Shown in pieces: positions 52,929 to 62,773 of a stretch of DNA of 64,000 nucleotides (its first letter is position 1; every line of letters starts with the position of its first letter). The stretch lies in contig NZ_CP037933.1 of assembly GCF_004355225.1 (NCBI RefSeq), forward strand, positions 1,116,001 through 1,180,000, in the 5' to 3' direction. The stretch comes from Flavobacterium nackdongense. Lineage in GTDB: Bacteria > Bacteroidota > Bacteroidia > Flavobacteriales > Flavobacteriaceae. The notes beneath the pieces were generated by a model, which was not told the origin of the DNA, did not search any database, and worked only from the letters and a program-made list of their open reading frames with translations. A program made the translations under genes and the position numbers.

Positions 52929-55900
52929 ATGAAAAATAGCCTTCTAGTCATCATTTCACTATTTTGGATAGGATGTTTTTCTCAAACTATTACAGTGGAT
53001 ACTGGCACTTATACCGTGCCTCAATTGGTTACAGATGTCTTGGTTAATAAATCGTGTGTCTCCGTTAGCAACATTAGCTGGAGAACAGGAACTAATTTTG
53101 GATCTTCGAATGGCATTGGCTATTTTGAAAACACTAATCCATCATTTCCTCTATCGAGTGGTGTGATTTTGAGCACAGGAAATGTTTCCAACGCAATAGG
53201 TCCAAATACAACCGATCTTAATGACGGAATTGCAACTTGGCCAGGCGATACCGATTTAGAAGCGACCCTATTGGCAGCGGGAATTAGCGTGAATTCGACA
53301 AACGCTAGCGTGCTGGAATTTGATTTTGTGCCGTTGTCTTCAAATTTTGACTTTCGATTTTTATTTGCTTCAGAAGAATATGGCAATTTTCAATGTAAGT
53401 TTTCTGATGCTTTTACCTTTTTGCTGACCAATACTGCAACTGGAGTGACTACAAATCTTGCTGTAGTCCCCGGCACATCGACCCCGATTTCGGTTACAAC
53501 CATTCGCGATTTTATCTACAACTCCTCTTGTCCTTCCGTAAATCCGGGCTATTTTGGAGCTTTCAATGGTGGTTCTGATGCGGCTGGTTCCGCAACAAAT
53601 TTTAACGGACAGACGGTAGTAATGAGTGCCTCTTCAACCAGTTTAATTCCCAATACAAACTATCACATCAAATTGGTAATTGCTGACAGACAAGACAGTC
53701 AATCGGATTCTGCCATATTTTTAGGTGCCAATAGCTTCAATGTTGGGCAGGATGTTTTAGGTCCAGATTTGACAATTGCAGGAAATACAGCGATTTGCTA
53801 TAATGGTTCACATACACTGATCTCAGGACTGGATCCAACCATTTTTTCATTTGCTTGGACTTTGAATGGAAATCCCATAGGCGGAAATACTCCTGACTTA
53901 GTGGTAAACCAACCGGGAACTTACGGACTTACGTACACTGTAATTGCCACCTCCTGCCCCGTCACTACAGACTTTATCAATGTTGAATTTTATCCCCAAA
54001 TTATAACTCCAGCACCATTAAATTTACTCAAATGTAATGCTGGACCGGCAAGTTATACCTATGATTTAGCCATCAATACGCCCATACTTGGTATTCCTGG
54101 TACAAAAGTAAGCTATCATACTTCAATAGGAAATGCAACATTAAATATCATTCCACTTCCAACAGTTTTGACGCTACCTTCTCCTACATTGCCATTCACG
54201 ATTTGGGCGCGAATCGAGGACAGCAATTCGGGATGTTTTATTACAAAATCATTTCAATTGGGACTTACTCCGCCGCCCATTGCTAATCCAGTTGGAGACA
54301 TTACTTTGTGCGAGACAACTCCCGGAACCAATACGGCTAATTTTAATATTGCTGCACAAACACCCCCTATTTTAGGAGGCCAATCACCAACAATTTATGA
54401 TGTTTCCTATTACGCAAATGCTGGAGACGCAAATGCTGGTCTCAATCCAATCAATGTTTCTAGTCCATTTAATTCTGGCAATACAACCCTTTACGCTAGG
54501 ATCCAAACGACGACCGACCCGAATTGTTTCAGTACAACTAATTTTAAACTTGTTGTCATTCCGAGACCTGTTTTAGATCAAAGAATAAATCAATTTGTTT
54601 GCGGAAGTTATACACTACCGCCATTAGTCAACCCAGGGAATTACTATTCAGGTCCAAACCAAGGCCTTCCTGTCTTGAATGCTGGAGATATTATCACAAC
54701 AGATAAAATCATTTATTTGTACAACACAACATCAACCACGCCCAGTTGCCCTGTCGAAAGCAGTTTTAATGTCAAAATAGTTAGTCCGTTAGAGGCCGAT
54801 CCGATCGATACTATTACCTGTGATCAATATACTTTGCCTTTCACTGCATTTGGTCTTCGCTATTTTACATTGCCGGGAGGACCTAGTGGTGGAGGGACCG
54901 AATTCCCTAGCGGCACAACCATAACCACAGTAGGAACAACTACCGTTTACACCTATTTTTCATCTACCGATATTGCTAATCCTTGTATTTTAGAGGGTCA
55001 ATTTAACATCACTATTGACAAAACGCCTGTAATTGCTCCAATTGCCAATGTTTTTGAATGTACATCCTATAGTTTACCACCATTGGCTGTCGGGGATTAT
55101 TACACTTATGATCCTAGTACTGGAATTTATACTCCTGCTGTTTCACCAATAACCACGACAACGACACTCTATGTTTTTGCTGCAAACAATTTATGTAGAA
55201 CGGCAGATACTGTATTTACGGTTTATATAGGCAGTTTCGGTTTTACTGATATTATCGAATGTGTGTCCTATAATTTAGCTCCCGCTCCCGTTGGCGAATA
55301 TCGTGATGCTCCAAATGGCGGAGGAAACCTGGTACCGCCGGGGCTAATTTCGAAAACCATACAAATATTTACCTATGTACCCGGAGCAACCTGCACAACC
55401 GATTCCTTCAACATTACTATCAATGCACCATTTCTGACCACACCAACCAATGTGAATGCTTGCGATAGTTTTCTATTACCAACTCAAGCTGAAGGCGGGA
55501 CTTATTATACCTTGGCCGGAGGTCCATCAACCCCTGGAAATGTGCAATTAATTCCGAATAGTACTCTGATCACGACGCAAACTATATTTATTTATAAACC
55601 ATCAACAACGGTGGCAGGTTGCTATAATGAAAAAGCTTGGACCATTACTGTCAACAAAAAACCTAAAATCGATTCGCGAGCCAATGTAGACCAATGCAAT
55701 TCGTATGTTTTAAGTCCGCTGAAAAACGGTGCTTATTTTGATGACCCGAATGGAGTAAATCCAATTGCAGCAGGAACCGTCATTAGCAAAAACAATAGAA
55801 TTTATATTTATGCCGCCAACACAATCGACCCAAGTTGTTATAATGAAAACTTTTTTGATATTTCAATAAATGGAGTTGAAGCTGATCCAATTCCAACACA

Positions 55901-57176
55901 ATTAGACTATTGTGACAGCTTTACTTTTCCGCCATTACCAACGCCAAATAATTTTTATTACGATGCTCCTGGAGGGCCACTGGGAGGAGGAAATATTATT
56001 GCTCCGGGAACAACAGTAACGGCAGCAACGGTTTTGCCAATGTATTATATTTATTATGAAACTGGCGACCGACTGAATTGCAGTGACGAAAATCCATTCA
56101 CTATCACCATCACGCCAAGACCAGTTGCAAATCCTGTAAATCCGATAGAATCCTGTGATACTTTTGGCGCAAACGACGGAATTTTGCAGTACGATTTGAC
56201 TAGTTTAGCTATCCGAAACCAAGTCTTGAACGGGCAAACTCCAGACGCGAATTTTACTTTAACTTTTTATACTTCTTTGGCTGATGCCAATGATATCAGC
56301 GCGAGTCCCATTGCAAATCCTGCGACTTATCAAAATGACACTGCTTTTTCGGACAGCGTTTGGATTCGAGTAGCCAACAATACTTCGGCAGTGGCGTGTT
56401 TTGATGTAGTGGAACTACGATTAATCGTAAATCTCTTTCCTGAACCGCAATTGCTTCCTGAATATTTTATTTGTGAAGATTACCAGACGGGCACTCTATT
56501 AAATTCCATCACTTTAGATGCTGGTATCTCAGGACCAAACTATTTGTTCGAATGGACCCTAAACGGAAGTCCATACGCGAACAACAGCCCAACTATTACA
56601 ACAACTCAAGTTGGTGATTATGAAGTAAAAGCAACCAATATAGCAACTTTATGTTCCAGAACCGCCTCGGCAAAAGTAATTAAATACGCCCCTTATTTAG
56701 AACTAACCTACAGCGATGCATTTGATTACCCGACTTTTATAACAGTAAACGTATTGGGAGCTGGTTCCGGGAATTATGAATACCAATTGGATGCCCTTCC
56801 GTTTCAAGACAGCAATACCTTCAATAATGTGCTGCCGGGCGAACACACGCTTACCGTTAGAGACAAAAATGGCCATTGTGATCCAGCACCACTAAAAGCT
56901 ACCATTATCAATTATCCGAAATTCTTTACACCAAATGGCGATGGGTACAACGAAACCTGGAATATCAAACATTTAGTTTTAAGCAATCCAACTGCGCCAA
57001 TATATATTTTTGATCGATATGGAAAATTGCTAAAGGAAATACGTCCATCAAGCGATGGCTGGAACGGAATGTTCAACGGACAGCTTCTTCCTTCGGACGA
57101 TTATTGGTTTACCGTGGAATATGATGAAAAAGGAAGTTCAAAGGTTTTCAAGTCGCATTTTAGTTTGAAAAGATAA
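52929..57176 (+). CDS. Giant T9SS cargo with choice-of-anchor L domain and type B sorting domain
   Basis: 1415 residues from the ATG at 52929, which begins the signal peptide KNSLLVIISLFWIGCFSQ; frames from 52821 or 52917 add unlikely residues. Residues about 20-270 are a choice-of-anchor L-type domain (SSGVILSTGNVSNAIGP, FLFASEEYGNFQCKFSDAF). An Ig-like stretch follows, then seven repeated modules of 60-75 residues (about 555-1060) opening with C-x2-(Y/F). The end (FFTPNGDGYNETWNI, DRYGKLLKEI, GWNGMFNGQLLPSDDYWF) is a gliding motility-associated type B sorting domain. It is probably a surface adhesin. Confidence 0.93.
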   Translation: MKNSLLVIISLFWIGCFSQTITVDTGTYTVPQLVTDVLVNKSCVSVSNISWRTGTNFGSSNGIGYFENTNPSFPLSSGVILSTGNVSNAIGPNTTDLNDGIATWPGDTDLEATLLAAGISVNSTNASVLEFDFVPLSSNFDFRFLFASEEYGNFQCKFSDAFTFLLTNTATGVTTNLAVVPGTSTPISVTTIRDFIYNSSCPSVNPGYFGAFNGGSDAAGSATNFNGQTVVMSASSTSLIPNTNYHIKLVIADRQDSQSDSAIFLGANSFNVGQDVLGPDLTIAGNTAICYNGSHTLISGLDPTIFSFAWTLNGNPIGGNTPDLVVNQPGTYGLTYTVIATSCPVTTDFINVEFYPQIITPAPLNLLKCNAGPASYTYDLAINTPILGIPGTKVSYHTSIGNATLNIIPLPTVLTLPSPTLPFTIWARIEDSNSGCFITKSFQLGLTPPPIANPVGDITLCETTPGTNTANFNIAAQTPPILGGQSPTIYDVSYYANAGDANAGLNPINVSSPFNSGNTTLYARIQTTTDPNCFSTTNFKLVVIPRPVLDQRINQFVCGSYTLPPLVNPGNYYSGPNQGLPVLNAGDIITTDKIIYLYNTTSTTPSCPVESSFNVKIVSPLEADPIDTITCDQYTLPFTAFGLRYFTLPGGPSGGGTEFPSGTTITTVGTTTVYTYFSSTDIANPCILEGQFNITIDKTPVIAPIANVFECTSYSLPPLAVGDYYTYDPSTGIYTPAVSPITTTTTLYVFAANNLCRTADTVFTVYIGSFGFTDIIECVSYNLAPAPVGEYRDAPNGGGNLVPPGLISKTIQIFTYVPGATCTTDSFNITINAPFLTTPTNVNACDSFLLPTQAEGGTYYTLAGGPSTPGNVQLIPNSTLITTQTIFIYKPSTTVAGCYNEKAWTITVNKKPKIDSRANVDQCNSYVLSPLKNGAYFDDPNGVNPIAAGTVISKNNRIYIYAANTIDPSCYNENFFDISINGVEADPIPTQLDYCDSFTFPPLPTPNNFYYDAPGGPLGGGNIIAPGTTVTAATVLPMYYIYYETGDRLNCSDENPFTITITPRPVANPVNPIESCDTFGANDGILQYDLTSLAIRNQVLNGQTPDANFTLTFYTSLADANDISASPIANPATYQNDTAFSDSVWIRVANNTSAVACFDVVELRLIVNLFPEPQLLPEYFICEDYQTGTLLNSITLDAGISGPNYLFEWTLNGSPYANNSPTITTTQVGDYEVKATNIATLCSRTASAKVIKYAPYLELTYSDAFDYPTFITVNVLGAGSGNYEYQLDALPFQDSNTFNNVLPGEHTLTVRDKNGHCDPAPLKATIINYPKFFTPNGDGYNETWNIKHLVLSNPTAPIYIFDRYGKLLKEIRPSSDGWNGMFNGQLLPSDDYWFTVEYDEKGSSKVFKSHFSLKR

Positions 57177-57181
57177 AAAAA

Positions 57182-57209
57182 GGTAGCAGGTAGCAGGTAG
57201 CAGGTAGCA
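57182..57209 (+). repeat. Four tandem copies of GGTAGCA
   Basis: A 7-bp unit repeated four times exactly, 5 bp after the stop codon region of the giant protein gene and before its terminator. Confidence 0.95.
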
Positions 57210-57215
57210 AAAAAA

Positions 57216-57257
57216 AACGAAAACGTCTAGTAAAATCAAGAGGTTTTCGTTTTTTTT
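57216..57257 (+). terminator. Terminator of the giant T9SS cargo gene
   Basis: AACGAAAAC (57216-57224) and GTTTTCGTT (57243-57251) form a 9-bp stem, followed by a T run to 57257. Confidence 0.85.
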
Positions 57258-57280
57258 ATACATTGCTGTTTAACATTCTT

Positions 57281-57484
57281 AATCTGAAATCTGAAATCTG
57301 AAATCTGAAATCTGAAATCTGAAATCTGAAATCTGAAATCTGAAATCTGAAATCTGAAATCTGAAATCTGAAATCTGAAATCTGAAATCTGAAATCTGAA
57401 ATCTGAAATCTGAAATCTGAAATCTGAAATCTGAAATCTGAAATCTGAAATCTGAAATCTGAAATCTGAAATCTGAAATCTAAT
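57281..57484. repeat. Tandem heptamer array, about 28 copies of TGAAATC
   Basis: The unit TGAAATC (GATTTCA on the other strand) is repeated without a visible change for about 200 bp. The array stops 1 bp before the TAG of fabH, which is encoded on the minus strand, so it forms the 3' flank of that gene. A related AT-rich word (GATTTTAGA) occurs at 23851-23985. Copy number is probably variable. It is not a CRISPR because it has no spacers. Confidence 0.95.
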
Positions 57485-58492
57485 CTACCACCTTATAATC
57501 ACACTTCCCCAGGTAAATCCACTTCCAAAAGCAGCCAAAACTACTAAGTCGCCTGATTTGATTTTGCCTTGTTCCCAAGCTTCGGTCAAAGCAATCGGAA
57601 TCGAAGCCGCGGTCGTATTGCCGTATTTTTGAATATTATTGAAAACTTGATCATCTTCTAACCTAAATTTCTTTTGGATAAATTGAGCAATTCGCAAATT
57701 GGCTTGATGCGGAATCAACATATTGATATCCGACACCTGTAAATTATTAGCTTCCAGTCCTTCGTTGATTACTTCAGCAAATCTCGAAACTGCATTTTTG
57801 AATACAAATTGTCCGTTCATATACGGGAAATAACTCTCGTCATCGGGATCATTTTCGTTTAAAATATCCGTAATCCAACGACCTCCCATTCCCGGGGCTT
57901 TCACATACAATTCTTCGGCGTGCTGCCCTTCCGAATGCAAATGGGTGGACAAAATTCCTTTGGTTACATCCTCTTCCCTTGTCATCACAGCGGCTCCTGC
58001 TCCATCGCCAAAAATCACGGAAACGCCGCGACCACGATCGGTCATATCCAATCCGGTGGATTGCAATTCGGAACCAATAACAAGGATGTTTTTATACATT
58101 CCGGTTTTAATGTATTGGTCAGCAATAGAAACGGCATATACAAAACCAGAACATTGATTTCTAATATCCAATGCGCCAATTGTATTTAAACCCAAATCCC
58201 TTTGGACCAAAACTCCAGGACCAGGAAAATAATAATCTGGACTCAAAGTGGCGAAAATGACAAAATCGATATCTTGTAAAGCAACGCCTGAACGTTCGAT
58301 AGCAACTCTCGCTGCCTTGACCCCCATTGTGGTAGTGGTTTCCGTTCCCGGAAGAATATGTCTTCGTTCTTGAATTCCTGTTCGTTCCTGAATCCACTCA
58401 TCATTAGTGTCCATTATTTTAGACAAATCGTCGTTCGTCACTATATTTTCAGGGACATAATATCCTAAACCCGCTATTTTTGAATGATACAT
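57485..58492 (-). CDS. fabH: 3-oxoacyl-ACP synthase III
   Basis: 335 residues from the ATG at 58492 (MYHSKIAGLGYYVPEN); the longer frame to 58582 was rejected. KASIII condenses acyl-CoA with malonyl-ACP to start fatty acid chains. The triad is Cys114 (RNQCSGFVYA), His262 (HQANLRI) and Asn292 (YGNTTAAS). In place of the usual AACSGF it has NQCSGF, a sub-family pattern seen in Bacteroidetes that carry a second KASIII-like enzyme. The heptamer array abuts its stop codon. Confidence 0.92.
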   Translation of the reverse strand: MYHSKIAGLGYYVPENIVTNDDLSKIMDTNDEWIQERTGIQERRHILPGTETTTTMGVKAARVAIERSGVALQDIDFVIFATLSPDYYFPGPGVLVQRDLGLNTIGALDIRNQCSGFVYAVSIADQYIKTGMYKNILVIGSELQSTGLDMTDRGRGVSVIFGDGAGAAVMTREEDVTKGILSTHLHSEGQHAEELYVKAPGMGGRWITDILNENDPDDESYFPYMNGQFVFKNAVSRFAEVINEGLEANNLQVSDINMLIPHQANLRIAQFIQKKFRLEDDQVFNNIQKYGNTTAASIPIALTEAWEQGKIKSGDLVVLAAFGSGFTWGSVIIRW

Positions 58493-58694
58493 ATCTTGTT
58501 GTTTTACTAAAATGGTACACACATTTCTAAGAATACTCGAAAATCTAGCACAATGTAACAATAATTTTGAAAGTGTCACCATTTTTTTTGATTTTTCAAA
58601 AATTCACACCATTACAATGATTTTGACATTGGCTTTTAAAAAACATTCACCGAATAAGCTTACTTTTGGCTTAATGCTTCTAATTCAATATCTA

Positions 58695-59648
58695 ATGAAA
58701 CAGTTCGTTTTTGTTTTCATCTTAATTCACACTATCAGTTATAGCCAGATTCAAGGCTGCACAGATTCTCTTGCCAAAAATTATAACAGTCAAGCCACCA
58801 TAAATGACGGTAGTTGCTTGTATGATTCTATTAAAATAAAACCAATAACCACAGTGCAACTTAGCGATTCTTTGGTTGAAACCTCCGGACTCATTGCGTT
58901 CGATAATTTATTTTGGACACACAATGACGATACCGATACTGCCATTTATGGTTTGAATTCCAATGGTAAAATTCAAAAGAAAGTCCATCTTGAAAATATA
59001 AAAAATAACGATTGGGAGTCTATTTCACAGGACAATTCATACCTCTATATTGGCGATTTCGGGAATAATTCGAGAGGCAATCGCACGGACTTACACATTC
59101 TGAGAATCGAAAAAAAATCTTTTTTAGCCCATAAACCCGTCATTGATACCCTCTCTTTTTCGTATTCGAATCAAATTGATTTTAGCCCCAAAAAAGGAAA
59201 CACGACCGATTTTGATTGCGAAGCCTTTGTCGTAACCCAAGACAGTATCTACTTATTTACCAAACAATGGACTCAAAATGAAACCAGCATTTACGCCTTG
59301 CCAAAGTCAGCAGGCAAACACATTGCGCAACTAAAAGAAACCATAAACGTCAAAGGATTGGTCACCGATGCAAGCCTTTTGAGTTCCCGAAATGCCATCG
59401 TACTTTGCGGCTACACCCGAAATGGAAAACCCTTTCTATACCTTTTATACGACTACCAAAATAATCATTTTTCGAGTGGTAACAAGCGAAGAATTGACCT
59501 CGGATTACCTTTTCATCAAATTGAAGCAATTGCCACTTTCGACGAAAAAACGTTTTATATCACCAATGAATCCTTCATAAAAAAACCAATAATTAATAAT
59601 CGACAACAATGGCACTCGCTGGATTTGAGTCCTTTTCTTACTCCTTAA
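58695..59648 (+). CDS. Exported protein with a GC-NYN-DGSC motif and propeller-like domain
   Basis: 317 residues from the ATG at 58695 (MKQFVFVFILIHTISYSQIQ, a signal peptide); a longer frame to 58512 has no signal peptide at its start. The mature start GCTDSLAKNYNSQATINDGSC is a short Cys-bounded repeat of Bacteroidetes surface proteins, often calcium-binding in flavour. The rest (about 40-315) has repeated beta-strand motifs such as SYLYIGDFGNNSRGNR, consistent with a beta-propeller. There is no sorting domain at the end. Function unknown. Confidence 0.75.
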   Translation: MKQFVFVFILIHTISYSQIQGCTDSLAKNYNSQATINDGSCLYDSIKIKPITTVQLSDSLVETSGLIAFDNLFWTHNDDTDTAIYGLNSNGKIQKKVHLENIKNNDWESISQDNSYLYIGDFGNNSRGNRTDLHILRIEKKSFLAHKPVIDTLSFSYSNQIDFSPKKGNTTDFDCEAFVVTQDSIYLFTKQWTQNETSIYALPKSAGKHIAQLKETINVKGLVTDASLLSSRNAIVLCGYTRNGKPFLYLLYDYQNNHFSSGNKRRIDLGLPFHQIEAIATFDEKTFYITNESFIKKPIINNRQQWHSLDLSPFLTP

Positions 59649-59736
59649 ATTGACACACTAAGCTGCCCGCGTTCCATTTGAATATAGCCTAGAAACTTCC
59701 GTTATAAAAACCTATTTTTGCAAAAAAATTAGCCTT

Positions 59737-61611
59737 GTGAATTACTTATCAGTCGAAAACATTTCAAAATCTTTTGGAGAGCGCACGCTTTTTAAAGACA
59801 TTTCCTTCGGAATCAACAAAGACCAAAAAATTGCTTTTATAGCCAAAAACGGTTCGGGAAAAACTACCATTATGAACATCATCAATGGTTTTGATGAACC
59901 CGACACGGGACAAGTCGTGCTGCGCAAAAGCATCAGAATGGCTTTTTTATCTCAAGACAATAAATTACAAGATGAATTAACGATTGAAGAAAGTATTTTC
60001 GCTTCGGATAACGAAAGTTTAAAAGTAATTGAAGCCTACGAAAAAGCATTAGAAAATCCTGAAGACGAAGAAGCCTACCAAAAAGCTTTCGACGGAATGG
60101 ACCAACACAACGCTTGGGATTTCGAAACCCAATTCAAGCAAATTTTGTTCAAATTGAAGTTGGAAGATTTCAAACTGAAGGTAAAAAATCTTTCGGGTGG
60201 ACAGAAAAAACGTTTGTCATTGGCCATTATTTTGATCAATCGTCCTGATTTGTTAATTCTGGATGAACCTACGAATCACTTGGATTTGGAGATGATCGAA
60301 TGGTTGGAAAGTTATTTTGCCAAAGAAAATATCACCTTGTTTATGGTGACGCACGACCGTTTCTTTTTGGAACGCGTTTGCAACGAAATCATCGAATTAG
60401 ACAACGGAAAAATATACCAATACAAAGGAAATTACTCGTACTATTTAGAAAAAAAAGAAGAGCGAATCGCTTCCGAAAATTCGAGTGTGGACAAAGCCCA
60501 AAACCTGTTCGTCAAAGAATTGGAATGGATGCGTCGCCAACCCAAAGCACGTACTTGCAAAAGCAAATCGCGTCAGGATGATTTTTATGTGATTAAGGAA
60601 AAAGCACAAAGTCGCCGTCGGGAGAATAAAGTGGAACTCGAAATCAATATGGAACGAATGGGAAGCAAGATCATCGAGCTTCATAAAATTTCCAAAAAAT
60701 TCAAGGATCACGTGATTTTGGATAATTTCAGTTTTGATTTTCAACGTGGGGAACGCATTGGAATTATTGGAAAAAATGGAACTGGAAAATCGACTTTCCT
60801 GAATTTATTGACCGGAACCATTCCTTTAGATTCTGGAAAAGTGGTCGTAGGCGAAACCATCAAAATTGGCTATTACACCCAAAGCGGCATCAACCCAAAA
60901 CCGGGACAACGCGTAATTGATGTCATCAAAGAATACGGGGAATTCATTCCGTTGACCAAAGGCAGATTGATTTCGGCTTCGCAATTGTTGGAGCGTTTTC
61001 TATTTGATTCCAAAAAACAATACGATTATGTCGAAAAATTGAGCGGTGGCGAGCTGAAACGACTGTATTTGTGTACGGTTTTAATCCAAAATCCGAACTT
61101 CCTAATTCTCGATGAGCCTACGAATGATTTAGATATTGTAACCTTAAATGTCTTAGAAAGTTTCCTTTTGGATTATCCTGGATGTTTGCTGGTAGTGTCG
61201 CACGACCGTTATTTTATGGACAAAATCGTGGATCAATTATTTGTTTTTAGAGGCCAAGGCGAAATTGAAACATTCCCCGGAAATTATTCCGATTTTAGAG
61301 CTTATGAAGACAGCGCCGATGTAGCCCAAAAAGAGATTGCTTCGAACCTCGCAATGACAGCAAAGAAAGACTGGAAACAAAACAATCCAACCGGAAATTT
61401 GACCTTCAACGAGCAAAAAGAATTTCAAAAAATCGAGAGAGAAATCAAGGATTTGGAAATCGAAAAAACCAAAATCGAGCAACTATTTTCGGAAGGAAAA
61501 GTAGCCGATGCCGACATCGAGAAAAAAGCCAAAGAACTGGAAAACCTCATTCATAAAATCGATGCAAAAGAGGAACGCTGGTTTGAATTGAGTGCGAAGA
61601 TGGAAGGTTAA
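59737..61611 (+). CDS. ABC-F ATPase of the Uup type
   Basis: 624 residues with two ABC domains on one chain and no membrane segments. First domain: AKNGSGKTTIMN, LSGGQKKRLSLA and LLILDEPTNHLDL. Second domain: GKNGTGKSTFLNL, LSGGELKRLYL and LILDEPTNDLDI. The C-terminal 65 residues form a Lys/Glu-rich coiled coil, as in Uup. ABC-F proteins act on stalled or antibiotic-bound ribosomes. The start codon is GTG at 59737; a TATTTTTG box at 59713-59720 lies just upstream. Confidence 0.92.
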   Translation: MNYLSVENISKSFGERTLFKDISFGINKDQKIAFIAKNGSGKTTIMNIINGFDEPDTGQVVLRKSIRMAFLSQDNKLQDELTIEESIFASDNESLKVIEAYEKALENPEDEEAYQKAFDGMDQHNAWDFETQFKQILFKLKLEDFKLKVKNLSGGQKKRLSLAIILINRPDLLILDEPTNHLDLEMIEWLESYFAKENITLFMVTHDRFFLERVCNEIIELDNGKIYQYKGNYSYYLEKKEERIASENSSVDKAQNLFVKELEWMRRQPKARTCKSKSRQDDFYVIKEKAQSRRRENKVELEINMERMGSKIIELHKISKKFKDHVILDNFSFDFQRGERIGIIGKNGTGKSTFLNLLTGTIPLDSGKVVVGETIKIGYYTQSGINPKPGQRVIDVIKEYGEFIPLTKGRLISASQLLERFLFDSKKQYDYVEKLSGGELKRLYLCTVLIQNPNFLILDEPTNDLDIVTLNVLESFLLDYPGCLLVVSHDRYFMDKIVDQLFVFRGQGEIETFPGNYSDFRAYEDSADVAQKEIASNLAMTAKKDWKQNNPTGNLTFNEQKEFQKIEREIKDLEIEKTKIEQLFSEGKVADADIEKKAKELENLIHKIDAKEERWFELSAKMEG

Positions 61612-61625
61612 TAGCGTTAATTTCA

Positions 61626-61695
61626 CGAAGATTCACAAAAGAAAACACAAAGTATCACGAAGTTTTTTTAACCTTTTAATCATTGTGAATCTTCG
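61626..61695. repeat. CGAAGATTCACAA inverted repeat
   Basis: CGAAGATTCACAA (61626-61638) pairs perfectly with TTGTGAATCTTCG (61683-61695). The style resembles the CACAAAG-rich sequence at 18346-18436. Confidence 0.75.
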
Positions 61696-61731
61696 AGAGC
61701 CTTTGCAAAACTTTGTATAATAAAAATAATG

Positions 61732-61779
61732 AACCCCAACAATGTAAGTGTTAAGCTAAAATTGTTGGGGTTGTTTTAT
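61732..61779 (+). terminator. Terminator after the ABC-F gene
   Basis: AACCCCAACAAT (61732-61743) and ATTGTTGGGGTT (61761-61772) form a perfect 12-bp stem followed by GTTTTAT. It stands about 120 bp after the ABC-F stop. Confidence 0.7.
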
Positions 61780-61835
61780 ATATAGAATCCTTTTAATAAT
61801 TTGTAAGAAAAAAATATTATATTTGAATACTAATA

Positions 61836-61902
61836 AAGTCTGATTGCAGTCAGACTTATCCACCCGAATTTGGAGTGATAGGTCTGGTTTTGGCAGACCT
61901 AT
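61836..61902. repeat. Two consecutive hairpins
   Basis: AAGTCTGA pairs with TCAGACTT (61836-61857), and ATAGGTCTG pairs with CAGACCTAT (61878-61902). Both stems contain the word GTCTG, so they may share an origin. They come just before the DUF4304 unit. Confidence 0.6.
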
Positions 61903-61908
61903 ATACAA

Positions 61909-61923
61909 GTTACCTGCAAGCGT
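61909..61923. repeat. Left inverted repeat of the DUF4304 unit
   Basis: GTTACCTGC-AA-GCGT matches the reverse complement of 62774-62788 (GTTACCTGC-TG-GCGT) at 13 of 15 bases. The two bracket the single gene 61981-62763. Confidence 0.65.
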
Positions 61924-61980
61924 AGCGAACGACACAGAATGACAGAAATAAATAGACAAATTGAAATTATTAAGTGAACA

Positions 61981-62763
61981 ATGGGATTGTTTTCAAAATT
62001 ATTTGGCATTAAACCAGCTCAAAAAACAGCAACAGAAAATAAATTTCCGACTGACAACTCAACTATGGAAACTGTGGACTTGAAAAATCATTTTGACCAA
62101 ATTTGCAAAGGGACAATCATTCCTTTCTTCAAAGAAAACGGTTTTAAGAAAAAAGCACTTCATTTTGCTCGACAAACAAATGATGTTACTCAATGTTTCA
62201 ATGTTCAAAAAAGTCAATGGAATTCATACAATGACAGTGTAACTTTTACATTCAACTTTGGCTTCTACAATTCAGACATTACTTCAATTATTACGGACAA
62301 AGAAGTTCACAACGAATTTCCAAAAACATATGACTGTTTTATTCAAAACCGACTTGGAACATTTTCTCACAACCGAGACCATTGGTATACAATTTCAAGA
62401 AATATTGACCCATCTAAAACTGCCGAGCAAATAAAGACTGACCTTGAAACGTATTTAAAACCAATTTTCGAAAATTACACTTCACTTGAAAAGCTAAAAA
62501 AATTTATAGATAAAGACGAGAAGTATATTAGTCCGACACTTTCGCCATATTACTTAATTGCATTTTATATGTTAACTGACCAGAAAGAAAAAGGGCGAAA
62601 AACAATACTTGAATATTATGAAAATGCCTTAAAACCACAGACTGTTACAGAAACAATTGTTTTGCCCGATGGTACAAGAAAAGAAAAAGTAACTTCACAT
62701 ATTAACCAATATTACATAGACGGTATTAAAAAACTTGCTGACAGATATGAAGTTAAATTATAA
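61981..62763 (+). CDS. DUF4304 domain protein in a cassette-like unit
   Basis: 260 residues, soluble. The DUF4304 signature runs from about residue 30: NHFDQICKGTIIPFFKENGF, then NVQKSQWNSYNDSVTFTFNFG. The start MGLFSKLFGI is short and amphipathic. The family is scattered in accessory regions and of unknown function. The gene lies between inverted 15-bp repeats at 61909-61923 and 62774-62788, suggesting that it moves as a unit. Confidence 0.78.
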   Translation: MGLFSKLFGIKPAQKTATENKFPTDNSTMETVDLKNHFDQICKGTIIPFFKENGFKKKALHFARQTNDVTQCFNVQKSQWNSYNDSVTFTFNFGFYNSDITSIITDKEVHNEFPKTYDCFIQNRLGTFSHNRDHWYTISRNIDPSKTAEQIKTDLETYLKPIFENYTSLEKLKKFIDKDEKYISPTLSPYYLIAFYMLTDQKEKGRKTILEYYENALKPQTVTETIVLPDGTRKEKVTSHINQYYIDGIKKLADRYEVKL

Positions 62764-62773
62764 ACAGACAATA

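Larger units (their letters stand above)
61612..61980. other. Repeat-filled gap before the DUF4304 gene
   Basis: No gene is visible. The region holds a CGAAGATTCACAA inverted repeat, a strong hairpin with AACCCCAACAAT arms, two further hairpins at 61836-61902, and the left inverted repeat of the DUF4304 unit at 61909-61923. Promoter signals for 61981 could not be defined. Confidence 0.6.

Noticed and set aside
57281..57484. Repeat array considered as CRISPR
   Set aside because: The units are only 7 bp and directly joined, without spacers, and no cas gene is in the window.
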